Assembly: GCA_963978545.1 (NCBI GenBank)
Contig: OZ021733.1
Coordinates: 29,573,330 to 29,637,329 of the forward strand
Source of the DNA: Linyphia triangularis
Taxonomy: Eukaryota > Arthropoda > Arachnida > Araneae > Linyphiidae
Length of the DNA: 64,000 nucleotides
Direction of reading: 5' to 3'
Shown: positions 37,105 through 49,872 of the stretch, piece after piece
Numbering within the stretch: position 1 is the first letter of the stretch
How the letters are laid out: every line of letters starts with the position of its first letter
Position numbers and translations under genes: made by a program
Notes under the pieces: generated by a model
What the model was told of the DNA's origin: nothing
Database searches by the model: none
Seen by the model: only the letters and a program-made list of their open reading frames with translations

Positions 37105-38009
37105 TTAAGGTACTTGCCTACGTTGAAAGGGTCGATTTTGATGAAATCTGACCAAAAAAAAATATTATTCGTGAATATATTTAGCCCAAATCTGTAAGTT
37201 TCTAAAACTATCTTCTTTTTAACTCTGCGTTGGTTTGAACAAAAGTTATGACAATTTGAAACTGATCAAAAACTGTAAATTATAACCGGAAATGACAGGA
37301 AATAGCACACCAAAACCAAAAGTCGCCGATTAAAAAGTGATTTCTCTATAAATATTAATATTTTCTTCCTTTTAATAACTAAAAAAATTGAAAAAGGATA
37401 AGGTGCATTTTAAGTGTGTAAGTAATATGGTTTAAATAGAAATTGTGGGTTTTAAAGTTCAAATGCATTTTTCTCGGAATTGATTTTCATACAAATATTG
37501 CAAATTTGAAATGTTATAACTCAAAAAATTGTTTACGAATCATTATAAAAAAAATTGTACTTCTCTTGTAGATTGTTTTCTAGGGAATGTGCTATCGAAA
37601 TTGAGATTGGATGGTTATTTTGTGAAATACAACCTTTAGTTTGAATATAAACAAGGTGAAACTGTTAAAAAATCACTAACTTATTTTTCGACTATCCATA
37701 AAAAAAGATTTAATGAATATATTTTTCTTAATGTAGTATATGCCCTATATAAAAGCATGTAGTTTATTTAAATACAATTTATTTCCTAAAAACCTTAGTA
37801 GTTTTTCATTTATCTTATTTTAAGTTTTTGAAATATTTCATCAAAATTTCATGCAAAATTGCAATTTTTGAAAAATAATAATAATAAATTTGAATTTTTT
37901 TCACTGTATTACTAATCTATAGTAGTACTAAATATAAAAAGGTACTTAAAATATTCCTACATAAAGTTTTTTTTTTTAAAAGTGCTCCGAACGTAGGCAA
38001 GTACCTTAA
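37105..38009. mobile_element. TTAA-flanked element, copy 2 (intact ends)
   Basis: TTAA (37105-37108) and TTAA (38006-38009) bracket 897 bp ending in GGTACTTGCCTACGTT and its complement AACGTAGGCAAGTACC, a perfect 16-bp inverted repeat. The interior is AT-rich with no transposase frame. Just inside the left end, GAAAGGGTCGATTTTGATGAAAT matches the element end at 62237 (GAAAAGGTCAATTTTGAAGAAAT). Confidence 0.9.
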
Positions 38010-38331
38010 ACTTTTTTTCATGCCTTTTTAAAACACGAACATCCAAAAATCGCCCAATAAGAAAATATTAAAAATTGATTTTGTAATTTCCCATTTTTTT
38101 CTAAGTTTGACAAAAACTTTTTTAAGTCTGTATAATACATTGTGTTTTGTAAAACCGAAAGGTACACATGACAGGATTTCAAAAATATATACCGTGATTG
38201 GCCTTTATTGAATTTGTCATGGGAAAAAATGTTGTTTCTTCTAAGTTCATTTTGGAGTCTGTTTAAATTTTTAAAAAAAAATTAATTACTTAATAACTGT
38301 TTCTATTTATGTTTCAATTGTTTAAAATACA

Positions 38332-39033
38332 CAAATATACAGGGGCGTACTGGCCATAGGGTTCTCCGGTGCAATCACCTGGCCAGTCAGTGTCTCTAAA
38401 AATGGGCCGATCCAAAATGAAAGTTACTATTTTTGTTTTTAGTTTTTCCTTTCTTTTTTCAAAATAAATAGTTGCTTTCCTTAATTTTTTTTACAAAAAA
38501 AAACAAAAAAACAATGCGTTCAATTTTATACTTAGAAAATAAGTACACTAAGATTTATACTTTTTTTTATTATTATTACGAGTTTTTACTTATTTTATAA
38601 CTTATAAAGAAAAAAAATATGTATTATAATTTCGGAAGTAATTTTGTAATAACCTGGACATTCTTTATTTTGCAATTTAGTCTTCTTTTATTTAGTTTCT
38701 GCAACAAACAATAAATGGTTAATAGAAACCAAGTTCATTCAAAGAAGTTATAAATAGTAGAGACAATTTGATTTAATTAAACTAATTATTAAAATTAATA
38801 AAACTTTAAAATTATTGAAAACGATAATAAAACTAATTATTGAAAATAATTATTAAATATCAATATTTAAATAATAAAATATACTGATTATTACAATTAA
38901 TGAATTGTTGGAATTATTTTATTATTAACTATAGCAACTAATATTTGATTAAGGATCATATTGAAAATTTGGGCCGGCATAAATCTAAAATCACCGGGCC
39001 GATATTGCGTCACAGTACGCCCCTGCAAATATA
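38332..39033. mobile_element. hAT MITE with perfect TIR and TSD
   Basis: A perfect 8-bp duplication CAAATATA (38332-38339, 39026-39033) flanks 686 bp with perfect 13-bp ends CAGGGGCGTACTG and CAGTACGCCCCTG. Subterminal GGGCCG motifs occur at both sides (ATGGGCCGATCC left, GGGCCGGCATAAA and CGGGCCGATATTG right). The interior is AT-rich with no coding capacity. Confidence 0.95.
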
Positions 39034-39247
39034 GCATCATATTATCAATTAAATTACTTTTTAGGATACTGAATCACTTTTCTATTCAAAATCATGCCAA
39101 ATACTTTAATCAAAAAGTATTTACTTTAAATATTAAACATCTAATTAAAAAAAAAAGTATGATAAAGGCTTGGGATTATTGTAATACAATGAAGGTAGGA
39201 CATCTTTAATGTATTAAATTAGTATAAGATTTCAAGCATTCAGGATA

Positions 39248-40466
39248 TTAAGGTATGTGAATATAAGTTCAGTTATAAATAAAAACTGTTAAAAGTAGTT
39301 TTGATGAATTAATATTATTGTACCATGCTCCAACAAGAAACAAAAATTTAATAGTTTTAAGTTTAATACGGTCAATAACTTTGACGTAAGTTAGAAGATT
39401 TAAAGGAAATTTTGCCACATAGAGTATAAAAAATGAAAATTTCCAAAAAATTACACTTTTGAAAGTTGAAGCGCATAGAGAGATAATGAATGGATTTAAC
39501 TTTTGTTAAAACCTTTATTTTAAAAAATATTAATTATATTAGCTAATAAAATGTTGATTAACAATTATGCATTAATTTTCTAATGAAATGAATAATTTTA
39601 ACCTATTTTACACAGACTACGACTTATTTTTTCCTAGTAAATTCTACTGTGTTCTCAACTTTTTTGTAAATTTCTAAAGCCTATGGGGGTACAAGTGCAA
39701 CTCTTTGCAACTTCCTCGCAAAGTTCATGGAAAGAATCAATCTCTCTATGAAAATTTCAATTTTTTTTTTTTTTTTATTATTATTATTATTATTTCGTTT
39801 CATATGAATTGAAAATTTCTCTTTTCAAATCAGTGTGCGTTTTTCTTGTACTTTAAATAGAAGTTTAGTTACAGTCGTTCAAAAACGGTTGTTAGTACGA
39901 AAATTCACGGAGATTCCAAAATAGTGTTTTCTAAAGAATAGATTTTTCGCTAATACTAAAATCCGGCTTTAGTTCTATCTCAAAGTGTATTTATGATAGA
40001 GTTAAAAAAAATTTGTACAGTTCTTCGTTATACTAAATTGAGTATAATGGCCAACAGATTTGAATGTACCAATTTTTTTCGAAAAGTTTTTGCTGTATAT
40101 ACATAATAATATGTTGCGAAAATATTGAAATTTATGTGTAATCTTATACAACAGCCTATGTATTTTTTATTTTAGAAAATATTACTTAGATTTTTTATCA
40201 TTATACTCATGAATATCATTGAACCTTGTAGCAAAAAGCATATTAAAATATATTTCATAACTTTTTTTTTTACGTTAGACGTTTTAACAAAATATTAGTC
40301 AATTTCGACCAATAAGCTCCTTTTTCGAAAAATAAAATTTTAAAAAATTAATATTTTTTGTTAATTTCATGTTTTTACCATATAATAAACATTTTAATGC
40401 AATAAAAAGTTTCATTATTATGGCTTTTTTTTTTTTAATTTCTCTGAAGGTAGTCGGATACCTTAA
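39248..40466. mobile_element. Probable TTAA-flanked element, copy 3
   Basis: The right end AAGGTAGTCGGATACC followed by TTAA (40463-40466) is clear and close to the 62237 end (GGTATCCGACTACGT). The left partner is less certain: TTAA (39248-39251) followed by GGTATGTGAATATAAGTTCAG. The interior is non-coding. Confidence 0.5.
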
Positions 40467-42485
40467 TTTTATATAATAAAAAGGGTACGCATATAGATGT
40501 CTAAAGCATAATTTGATATTATTCAAACCTTTTGAAACTTACATTATCCTTATAACATATTCATAAAAAGAATAGCATAAATAAATCTCCCAGTTGGGCC
40601 AGTTGAAAAACCTTCTACGCCCACAAAAAAGTGCAAATATGCCGAGTGTTTCTCGTAACCATTCACTGGAAAGTGAGCATTCCCACTTGAACAGAATTCA
40701 CTTGAAGTTCGGTTCATGCTCGTGAAGTTCGGTTTTTTACAGAATTGTCTACTAGTAAACAGCGATAATAAGATATTGAAAACGAATTTAGTAACAATTA
40801 AATGCTTTATTGATAATATTTATAGAAAGATAAAAATGTGTCCTATTTTTAAAATATCTAATCTAGCTTTCATTTTGTATCAAACGCAATGATTTTTTTT
40901 TTTTTTTTTTAATTTTAAACTTCTAATATAAATGTTAGCATTTCAAAGCAATGAATATTTTTAAATATTCTTATTTGTCTATGTTTGAGAACATATGGAA
41001 TATTTATGTGTGCTAAATTTTATTTAAATCACCCCACCAGTTTCTACGTTATTCAACTTCAATGTTTCAGACGACCAGGCAGACATAAGTGATTAATAAG
41101 TGTTACGTTTTTGACCATTGGGTTACAAAACTCATTAAAAAACCAAGTTAAAAATTACTATTTTATTAAGTTTTTTCTTCCTTCCACAAATTGAACTTAA
41201 AAGCTTTTTGAAAACAAATTGAGGTGAAATTATTAAATCACAAAAGTATTAATAATTTAGAAATCAATGGGGGAAAAATGGCTATTATCCCCAACAAATT
41301 AACCAAAAAAAACCTGACAAAATCCTTCATATTTGTTTACCCATGAATAAAAACTTGGTTTATTAGGTTTAAAATTGGAAATATAAAATGAGAAAAATAT
41401 GAAAAGATAAAAATTGTAGAAATGTACTCTTTGGTTTGGTAATTTTAAATCAATGATAATACTCCCTCGTATACAATTTAATATAAATACAAGTTTTGAT
41501 TAATTCAAGGCAGACGTTACTTCATCCTTTTTACAAAAACATTTGGAAAATCGAATTATTGCAAAGATATTAAAAATCATGGTCATAAAACAAGCCACCT
41601 GCAAAATTTTCTAGTTTCAAAAACGTATATTAGCATCATTTTAACTTAAATAAAAGTCGAAGGAAATAGTATAATTTAATAATTGTGATAAATTTCAAAA
41701 AGGAGAAAAAGCTAAGAAGAAATTCTCATATAAGTTTCAAAACTTAAATACATTCTAATAGGCTTTCAAAAAAATCCCTCTTTTCGTCTAGATTTATCAA
41801 AATACATATTTTGCAAAATGCTATTTACATAGTTTCTTTTTTTATTTAGATACAAATTCTAATGCTTCCGCTATTTATGCTTAACTAAATATATATTCCA
41901 CAGTAATAAAAAAAGTATCTTCTACTATTATGTAAATCCTTGGTATCTTAGAATTGCTAATTTATTCTCGTTTCCATGACGCATATTACTTATTAACGCT
42001 TTGAAAATCAGTTGCAATGATCTACTTCTAAATAAAATATGTATCACAAATGTTATTTACTTTTAGTCCAATATCCTGCACCTCAGAATCAAACGATCCT
42101 ATATCCAAATCTGGAAATTTTTACTTTATTGCAGATTACGTATAAAAAGTTTGTTTCTTATCAAACCATAACATCGTAACTCACTCCAAAAATATTGCAT
42201 AAAGCATTTAACAAGAGATATAACAATAAAGATAATTCAATAGTATATATTTTGCAATGAATTCAACTTACTTGTAGGAATATTTATTTTCAATTTGATT
42301 CCCAGCATCGCAATATTATCAGTGTATAGTAATAAAGTTTTGCCATACCTTTATAAAACAAAGTATAATTTTTATAAACGGTGCATTTTGTTTTCAAAGG
42401 AAGATAAGAAAATGTGTTCTTTATTTAGCTTACTTTAGCTCTTGGAATAAAGTGTTTCACGTTCATAAATTTAAAATAAAGAAAT
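40467..42485. other. Unassigned AT-rich interval
   Basis: About 2 kb without a recognised gene, tandem array or element end. Confidence 0.4.
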
Positions 42486-43155
42486 TATGATTCTATAGGA
42501 AGATTCTAATGTAGTTATTACATATTAGTTCATTGTTATTGGTAATTGCGTATTAACTTATTCTTATTATTGAACTCAGGAGGAGGAGAAAATTGCATTT
42601 GCTTTAAGAATCTACTAGTGTAATGATGAGATTTTTAATTTGCACTATAAAATTATAATTTTATAGGATTATTCTAATACAACCGATAACAATTAACTAA
42701 TAAGTTATTACATATTAGTTCATTGTTATCGGTAATTGCGTATTAAGTCATTCTTATTATTGCACTCAGGAGGAGAAGAAAATTTCATTTGCTTTGAGAA
42801 TCTACTAACGTTTTGATGATATTTTTAATTTTGCACTATAAAATTATAATTCTATAGGAAGATACTATATAATTATTACATATTAGTTAATTGTTATCGG
42901 TAACTCTTATTAATGCATTCAGGAGCAGGAGAGAATTTCGTTTGTTTAAAGAATCTACTAGCGTTATAATTAGATTTTTAATTTTCACTATATAATTATA
43001 ATTCTATAGGAAGATTCTATGTAGTTATTACGTATTAGTTAATTGCGTATTAACTTATTCTTATTATTGCACTCAGGAGGAGAAGAAAATTGCATTTGCT
43101 TAAAGAATCTACTTGCTTTATAACGAGATTTTTAATTTTCACTAAAAAATTATAA
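42486..43155. repeat. Four-unit complex tandem repeat (about 150-190 bp)
   Basis: Each unit begins near TAATTCTATAGGAAGATTCTA and contains TTATTACATATTAGTT, TTCTTATTATTG, ACTCAGGAGGAG-AGAAAAT and GAATCTACTAG. Units start near 42488, 42655, 42845 and 42997. Unit length differs because of internal indels, including an inserted CCGATAACAATTAACTAATAAG in unit two. No reading frame is conserved. Confidence 0.9.
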
Positions 43156-43904
43156 ATTTAATTTTAAATTTAAATTTGGTGAATAATGATTGGTGAATTG
43201 AAAAACATAGTACAAATTTAAAGCGCGAGAATTGTGTACTTTATTTTTTGATGAGAAATATGAAGAAAAATAGCAAAAAATTATATATGTATATCATAAT
43301 ATAAACATGATGTATTTCTAAAAATTTAAAATAACAGCATTATTTGTTGGAGGAATCAAATCTCTCTTTTATGTATTTGTATAATTATTCCTTACTAAAT
43401 CTTAGAATTATTTTTTAATTTAAAAGAAAAAATCAGTTTTTAACATTTATGCATGTATATATAAATGTCAAATATATAGTCATATGAAATATTTAAATAA
43501 TAAAGTGTGAATTTTTATAAAGTGTTGCTTGTTACTTATTCATATTCTTGTTAAATGGTTTTTATTAATTTTTTTGTATATTTTTCTATTAAAATGTAAG
43601 CTACTGTAAGTTTATGGTTTGAATATTTCTTTTCATAAATGTATGTGACACTTACGAAATGTTTTTGAAAATATATAAAAATCATAGTTTTCCGGACAAT
43701 GAAAAGAGTGGTAAAATTTTGTAGCCAAATAGTTTTTAGAAATGGCGGAACAATTCAAAAAGACTGCCAATATTTCTAAAAGATACTAATTCTTTGAAAG
43801 ATTTAATGTATGAATACACCGAACTCATCAACAATTTATTCTTTATGTATGCATTAAATTGATAGTAAAAAAAATTTAATGGCAGTTTTTAAATACTATT
43901 ACTA
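43156..43904. other. Unassigned AT-rich interval
   Basis: No gene or repeat boundary was recognised. Confidence 0.4.
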
Positions 43905-43990
43905 CCCAGGTAGCTTAGCGGTATTGGCCAATGTCGGAAACAAGGACGGGAAGTTTTGTCAGTCCATACCGATTCTCGAGCATCGTTCCA
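43905..43990. mobile_element. GGCCAA-rich MITE end fragment
   Basis: CCCAGGTAGCTTAGCGGTATTGGCCAATGTCGGA resembles the left terminus of the elements at 24427 and 45871. Similarity fades after about 80 bp and no right end was found. Confidence 0.45.
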
Positions 43991-44257
43991 AAACGCAAGT
44001 TTTTTTTTTATTTTTTTTTTAAATAGACATGTCAAAACCATCACAAAACACTTTTTACCCCTCCATCCTTTCTTATAACACTATATTTTCAATTTTAAAA
44101 CTCTGCATCAAAACTTCCAAACGAAAATGTTTGTCCATACTTTTTATGAACATTTCCCCGGAAAACAAGTATATCTCTCAAGATAAGAACATAATATGTT
44201 GCATTTTTAATAAATATTTTGGGAATATTTGTGGCTTGCGAAAGAGGATATTAGAAC

Positions 44258-44413
44258 TATATGGAAGGGTTTAAATATAGGTTGGGAAGAAAGATCAATG
44301 GATGAGCATGTAAATAATAGGGAAGGATTTAAATATATGTAGGGAAGAGAGAATGAGGAAAACATATGAAATATGTGGAAGGATTTAAATAAATATTGGG
44401 GAAGAGAGAGCTA
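44258..44413. repeat. Three imperfect units, period about 58 bp
   Basis: TGGAAGGGTTTAAATATAGG, GGGAAGGATTTAAATATATG and TGGAAGGATTTAAATAAATA occur near 44260, 44318 and 44376, each followed by a GGGAAGA-AGA motif. Non-coding. Confidence 0.75.
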
Positions 44414-44671
44414 AGATCATGTGAACAATCTTTTATAATACATTTATCAATGCTGTTGTAAATCAATTGATAACTTTTTAATTAAATTAAAATTAACTTT
44501 TAAATGCAATAAATTATTCTTGACTATTTAATTAAATGACAAAATGGATGTTATATATAGCATTATTTGCAATTGTACTTTTTTCGATATTTTTTTCCAT
44601 CAGTCAAAATATTGTGATCAAACACAATACCACCTTTAAATATAAATGTGAATTTTCAAGTCATGGATTTT

Positions 44672-44876
44672 CCTCTTTTATGAGTTGGTTTGGTGTATTC
44701 AGATTATCTGGCGCCGTCAGCAATACGAGGGCTATAATGCGCCGAAACATTCGTCATTATACAAGCCAACATACATTTACAAACACCCATGCCTAACACG
44801 GGACTCGAACTCGCAACCTCGTGGTCTAGAAGCTAGCACGCTAACCACTATACCGTTTGATCGGCCCTCTTTAATG
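44672..44876 (-). mobile_element. SINE family 1, full-length copy with TSD
   Basis: A complete head (GGCCGATCAAACGGTATAG on the minus strand), A box, slightly mutated B box (GCGAGTTCGAGTCCCG) and hairpin region. The tail is altered to GTTGGTTTGGTG on the plus strand. An 11-bp duplication CCTCTTTTATG (44672-44682) and CCTCTTTAATG (44866-44876) differs at one base. Confidence 0.9.
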
Positions 44877-45870
44877 GGCCTTTCCGAACATTAATTAGGT
44901 CCTGTCTTCAACCAACCCATTCTAGAATGTCGAATGCTTTATTTATCATTGTTTTTTTTTAAAGTCATCCATATTTATCATCATCACAACCTAAAATACC
45001 TACATTTCTATAGAACACAGAAACAAATTGGGTACTTCATAGCATCTAGCTCACTTGCGCTTCCAATTGCGCATTTTTATTTTTTTTAACTTTCGCCAGC
45101 ATTGTTTTGGTCCGAGTTTAATTTGTTTTGAGCACGTTTTTCATATAGTGCCCTTAGGTGGCAGGGAAATCGTCAACACAGAACAAGCGAAAGCAACGGT
45201 TGATAAACCTGTTTGGGCATCTCAATCTACATTCGATTGATGGAGGTCAACTTTTACTTTAAGCTTGTTGGATAAAGAGTGATCATAAAATCAAAAGTGA
45301 ATCTAGGTAAATGATACTAGGCCAGTAGGGTCACAATCGAGTGAGGAATATTAACCTTTTCTGGGCCTGAAACGCAGGGGAAAAGATAAAGCGGAGATTT
45401 TGAATAGCTAGTTATATTTATGAAACTTTTTATTTGCAAGTCGTCACTTAACTGGTTATTGGTTAGTTAACTATTAGTTAATACACGCGTGCAGACAAAA
45501 TTGGACCTAACTTAACTGTTTTACTTGTTTAACTCGAAGATCTGGGTATAATTGATTGACATACAAAAAAGTTTTTTTGTGCTATGCTATTACGATTATT
45601 GTTCTTTCACTATTGCGAAAACGTGTTTAGCGGATGTTCAAACGTGTTTTAAAATACTATTTCACTATCGTAAATAGAATGTGGGTAAATGTCCCACTTC
45701 TCCTAATACAAAATGTTTTGTCTGTTTTCGATTTTTCAATCAATTTCAATTTTTTTTTTCTTATTTTGCATGTATTTTTTAATATAATGTAGCATCATTA
45801 AAAGTTTTTATTCGGATAGTTTCTTCAAAATATATTTATATTTGTACGTAGTACTGATATATAAAATTAT
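44877..45870. other. Unassigned interval
   Basis: A less AT-rich patch at about 45040-45240 contains a 61-codon frame with no recognised domain. No element ends were seen. Confidence 0.4.
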
Positions 45871-46288
45871 CCTCAGTAACACATCAACGCTAGCCAATAT
45901 CACTGGACTTTGGTTAATCCCGATGTAGACCGGCCGTTGTTTGGATATAGGCTAATCTCACCTAATGATATATAAAATATACTGGAAGTTTTGAAATGTT
46001 GATGCACAGTTTTAAATTTTTATTTATAAGTACGGACGAATTGTAAGAAAATATGTTTTGTGAAGTTTTTGACATGGTTTTTTTTTTAACAATCATTTAT
46101 TTTGAAATGATACTCCACTTTCGGCCAGAATTGATCAACCTTTCATAATAGCCGTTTCAAACATTGGCCAGTCTTCCATAATAGCTGTACTAACATTGGC
46201 CAATCTTCCATAATAGTCGTTTCCAACATTGGCCGATCTTCCATAATAGCTGTTTCCAACATAAGCTAATATTGCTGTACTACTTGGG
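45871..46288. mobile_element. GGCCAA-rich MITE with internal 33-bp tandem units
   Basis: The left end CCTCAGTAACACATCAACGCTAGCC and the right end, on the complement, CCCAAGTAGTACAGCAATATTAGC form a diverged inverted repeat. Near the right end, units of about 33 bp (ACATTGGCCAATCTTCCATAATAG and variants) start at 46161, 46193, 46226 and 46259. The left half matches 24427-24685. Confidence 0.72.
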
Positions 46289-46752
46289 ATACTTAACTCT
46301 TTTATAGAAAACCCTTATCTAAAAGGTGTAAGTTTTTCTAACTGATTGTAGAGTTAAAACAATTTGAGATAAAAAAATTTAATAAAAACAGCAATTTTAA
46401 TTTATTGAAAAAAGGATTTGAGAAAAAAATCTTTTGCAAATGGGAAATATAAAATATTTAAATAAAAAACACCAAACCCTAAACTTATTAGAAGCATAGT
46501 GCTATAAAACTTAATCTAGTTGCAATAAGTTAGAACAATTAAATTTGTGATTAGTGTAGCATTCCAAAATATTGCGAGTAAGTTCAAACGTTGAGGAGCA
46601 TTACTTAATTTTTTCCAAAGCTTTGTCATTTTTCAGGAAAATTAACAATATCTAAAACCATACACGTATCAGCAGTTTAATAATTTTAAATATTTATAAA
46701 TATATATGCTTGACTTTTTGTTTCACGCAAAACAGCTACAAACTATGTACTT
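46289..46752. other. Unassigned AT-rich interval
   Basis: No gene or repeat was recognised. Confidence 0.4.
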
Positions 46753-46837
46753 ACTAAAAGGTTTGGTTTGATTTGGTTTGGTATGGTATGGTCTGATCTG
46801 TGCAGGCCGGGACCTACGGCTTAACTTCCCACTAAAA
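46753..46837 (-). mobile_element. SINE family 2, short 3' end with TSD
   Basis: Only the last 71 bp of the SINE are present: the GGTTTGGTTTGATTTGG tail, then AGGCCGGGACCTACGGCTTAA. The latter is the complement of the TTAAGC-GTAGATCCCAGCCTG segment in the 4828 copy. A 7-bp duplication ACTAAAA (46753-46759, 46831-46837) flanks it. This is an extreme 5' truncation. Confidence 0.72.
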
Positions 46838-48181
46838 ACAAACGGATGAGTATATAAACTTATCTAATAGCAAAATGAGTGTTTCTTCATTTGAAATATA
46901 AACACCAGAAATAAAATTTTCCTGTAGAAATGTTAGAGACATACAAAAAATCATAAATGTGAAACTGGGGGTGGGGGGGGGGGTATTATCATGATTATCC
47001 TGATAAGTGAACTATTTAAAACCTTTGTAGACATTCGAGAAATTTTATAAGTATTGGAATTAAATAAACTTTTAATACAGTATAACTTATGATACAATAG
47101 TTATTATACTATACTACTATATTCCATATATACTTAAGTGTACTTTACTTAATTATACTTTACAATACTTTGCAATAATTACTATACTACTATATTCTAC
47201 GTATAAACAAGTATACTTTACTATATTCTACATATAAATGAATATGCTTTACTATATTTGTAATAAAAATAATAATTGAATCTTCAAATATAAAAAAATC
47301 CTATAATTTCTTTAAAAGAAAATACCCCTAAGATTCAATTCAAACAAGATAAATATTTTGAAAGTATTTATTTTGATAGTCAGCGACATAACGAAATGAA
47401 AGAAATGTTTTTCATTCTCCTGAAAAATTGATAAAAATCTCTTACACCTGTTGTTTTTACCTACGAATTTATCATCGTCGCCATCATCGTTTAAAGTTTA
47501 ATAATATATAGCGTTTGAACAATTAACCCCAAAATTTCCCGATTAAGGTACAGGAAGTGATGTCAGAGAATCAACCCTTCCACATAAGACACATATAAGG
47601 GCGTAACCACTAAATCGTTTATCACTTTGAGAAAAAAAATAGGAAACAGACAGCAACAAGAATTTCGACTTAGTTGTAAATTCGACATAGTATATTGCCT
47701 AGATTTTTCTTCCTCTTCCTTGACAGGGGCGTCGATGAGATTTGTATAGATTTTATGTAATTGTAGAGTATTAGGGTCAACAGAGTTTATCTCGGATTTA
47801 AAAAAATTTTACATTGTATTTAGTAAAAAATTATTTTAAAAACTATCCTTGTTATTATAATATAATTTTCTTAGCTGAAATTACGGGGTGGTTATAATCG
47901 AACTAATGCTGTTTAGAGCCATTTGGAACCTGTAGAAATTAACAGATAGTAGTCTTATGGAAAATTATATGTCTAAGAGTAATTAATTATTACTAAGACT
48001 ATAGAGATATGATCTCTAAAATGTTTTTTAAAAATTTAATTAAAACTAAATAAAAAATAATTACAGATAAATTAAAAAATATAGATTAAAAATAAATTTA
48101 AAAAAAATTACGTATGAATATAAATTAAAATTAAACTTTAAAAAAAATTACGCATAAATATAAACTGATAAAATAATAATT
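46838..48181. other. Unassigned AT-rich interval
   Basis: Degenerate ACTATACTACTATATTC-type repeats lie at 47085-47260. A GGGGCGTCGATGAGATTTG stretch at about 47729-47800 resembles GGGCGTTAAAGAGATTTG at 50340 and may be an old shared repeat. No gene was recognised. Confidence 0.35.
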
Positions 48182-48470
48182 AGTTTTGAAAATAGTTTAT
48201 ATTTTCAAATATAAATATCTTTATAGTTTTGAAAATAGTTTATATTTTCAAATATAAATATCTTTATAGTTTTGAAAATAGTTTATATTTTCAAATATAA
48301 ATATCTTTATAGTTTTGAAAATAGTTTATATTTTCAAATATAAATATCTTTATAGTTTTGAAAATAGTTTATATTTTCAAATATAAATATCTTTATAGTT
48401 TTGAAAATAGTTTATATTTTCAAATATAAATATCTTTATAGTTTTGAAAATAGTTTATATTTTCAAAAAT
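48182..48470. repeat. 43-bp tandem satellite, about 6.7 units
   Basis: Near-identical units start at 48182, 48225, 48268, 48311, 48354, 48397 and 48440 (partial). The unit contains GAAAATAGTTTATATTTTC, itself nearly palindromic, followed by AAATATAAATATCTTTATAG. The uniformity of the units implies recent expansion. Confidence 0.97.
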
Positions 48471-49050
48471 AACACTTCAAAGACGACAATTATACATGGG
48501 CGAAAATTAAAAATAATGACCGGAAAAGTGGTGCGATTTACTGGAAATAGAAGTATATTATAGATTTTAAATAAGTCAATGGAACAAAAATTTAATACAA
48601 GACTGTTAATTAAAATTTCATTAAGACATCGAATTGGAAAATCAAGGATAAAACAAAAAATTAACTGCCTTGTATCCCTTTGGGGGCCAACTTCACCTGA
48701 ATGAAAATAATTCTGTAGGCGTCCATGCAGTTATACGTCAGAAACTTAAAACTTTATTATATTGTTTGCTTTCTTTTTTTTTTTTAATCTGAAACTTCAT
48801 TCACAATTTTTCCAATAAGGTTCATTTCCATCTAATAGTGAAATTCTGAATCGATGTTTATATTTTTTTTTTCAGATATGATTTTCCCATTGTTCAAATA
48901 GTATTTGCGTGTGCCAAATTTATGAAAATGTGTTCATTCCATTAAGCTCTAGACAAGCACAGTTTACTTATGGCCCTGTGTACCATTCTTCAGCTAAAAT
49001 TTTATGGACTTTGAACCTGGAACTTTGAGGTATCCTCAAATATTCCAAAT
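48471..49050. other. Unassigned AT-rich interval
   Basis: No gene or repeat was recognised. Confidence 0.4.
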
Positions 49051-49229
49051 ATCTAATCAGGCAACGTGCTAGCTTCTAGACCGCGAGGTTGCGGGTTCGA
49101 GTCCCGTGTTAGGCATGGGTGTTTGTAAATGTATGTTGGCTTGTCTAATGACGAATGTTTCGGCGGATTATAGCCCTCGTGTTGCTGACGGCGCCAGATA
49201 ATCTGAAAACAACCAACCAATCTAAGCAG
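49051..49229 (+). mobile_element. SINE family 1, 5'-truncated, plus strand
   Basis: It starts at about GTGCTAGCTTCTAGACC, just past the A box, and retains an intact B box, body, hairpin region and CAACCAACC tail. A probable 10-bp duplication ATCTAATCAG (49051-49060) and ATCTAAGCAG (49220-49229) has one mismatch. Confidence 0.85.
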
Positions 49230-49266
49230 CCACATTTTTTCAAGGTCGTTTAGTTCTTTAACTAAA

Positions 49267-49298
<32 letters not shown>

Positions 49299-49304
49299 TA
49301 GTAA

Positions 49305-49552
49305 TTGAGGACTAGAAATGGAAAACGACCCAAGTACAAAAAATAAATTTTTTCAGGAGAGCCGAAAAATGATTGCATCTGGTACTTAAAGCAATGATTA
49401 AGTACATACTTCAGATTGAATTTGAACTATTGCTACTGGAGTTCGCACTTTGGGTGTTCTCCACTTTGTTTAGCTTGGTCTTAAGGACAAAAAAAAAAGT
49501 TTTTTTTTTTTTTTTTTTGTACTTGGGTAGTTTTCAATTTTTAGTCCTCCAA
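49305..49552. mobile_element. TTGAGGACTAG MITE, third copy
   Basis: Inverted ends TTGAGGACTAGAAATGG and, on the complement, TTGGAGGACTAAAAATTG extend into GACCCAAGTAC on one side and ACTACCCAAGTAC on the other. The interior is in the opposite orientation to the 14978 copy (TCAGGAGAGCCGAAAAATG near the left end). A poly-T tract lies inside. Confidence 0.85.
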
Positions 49553-49872
49553 TTGCTGACTCTAATTCCTGATTCCTAGAAATCACAATTCTTGATATCG
49601 TGATTCGAAATAGAAATGAATTAACGTCAATAAACTGCTTAAAATTACAAATATCAAAATCAAGAAAGTTATTGAAAAAATTTGCAGAAACATCAAAACT
49701 ATTGTACTGAATAGAAAAATATAAGTTAGCAAACCATTGCACCCACACCTTCTACGCAATGCTACATGAAAGCCGAATGTGAAATACAATCCTATAAATA
49801 TTATAAAAATTAATAGCCAAAGTCAGATTTTAAGAAGCCAAAAAACAGATAAGAAAATATGAAATCTTAAAT

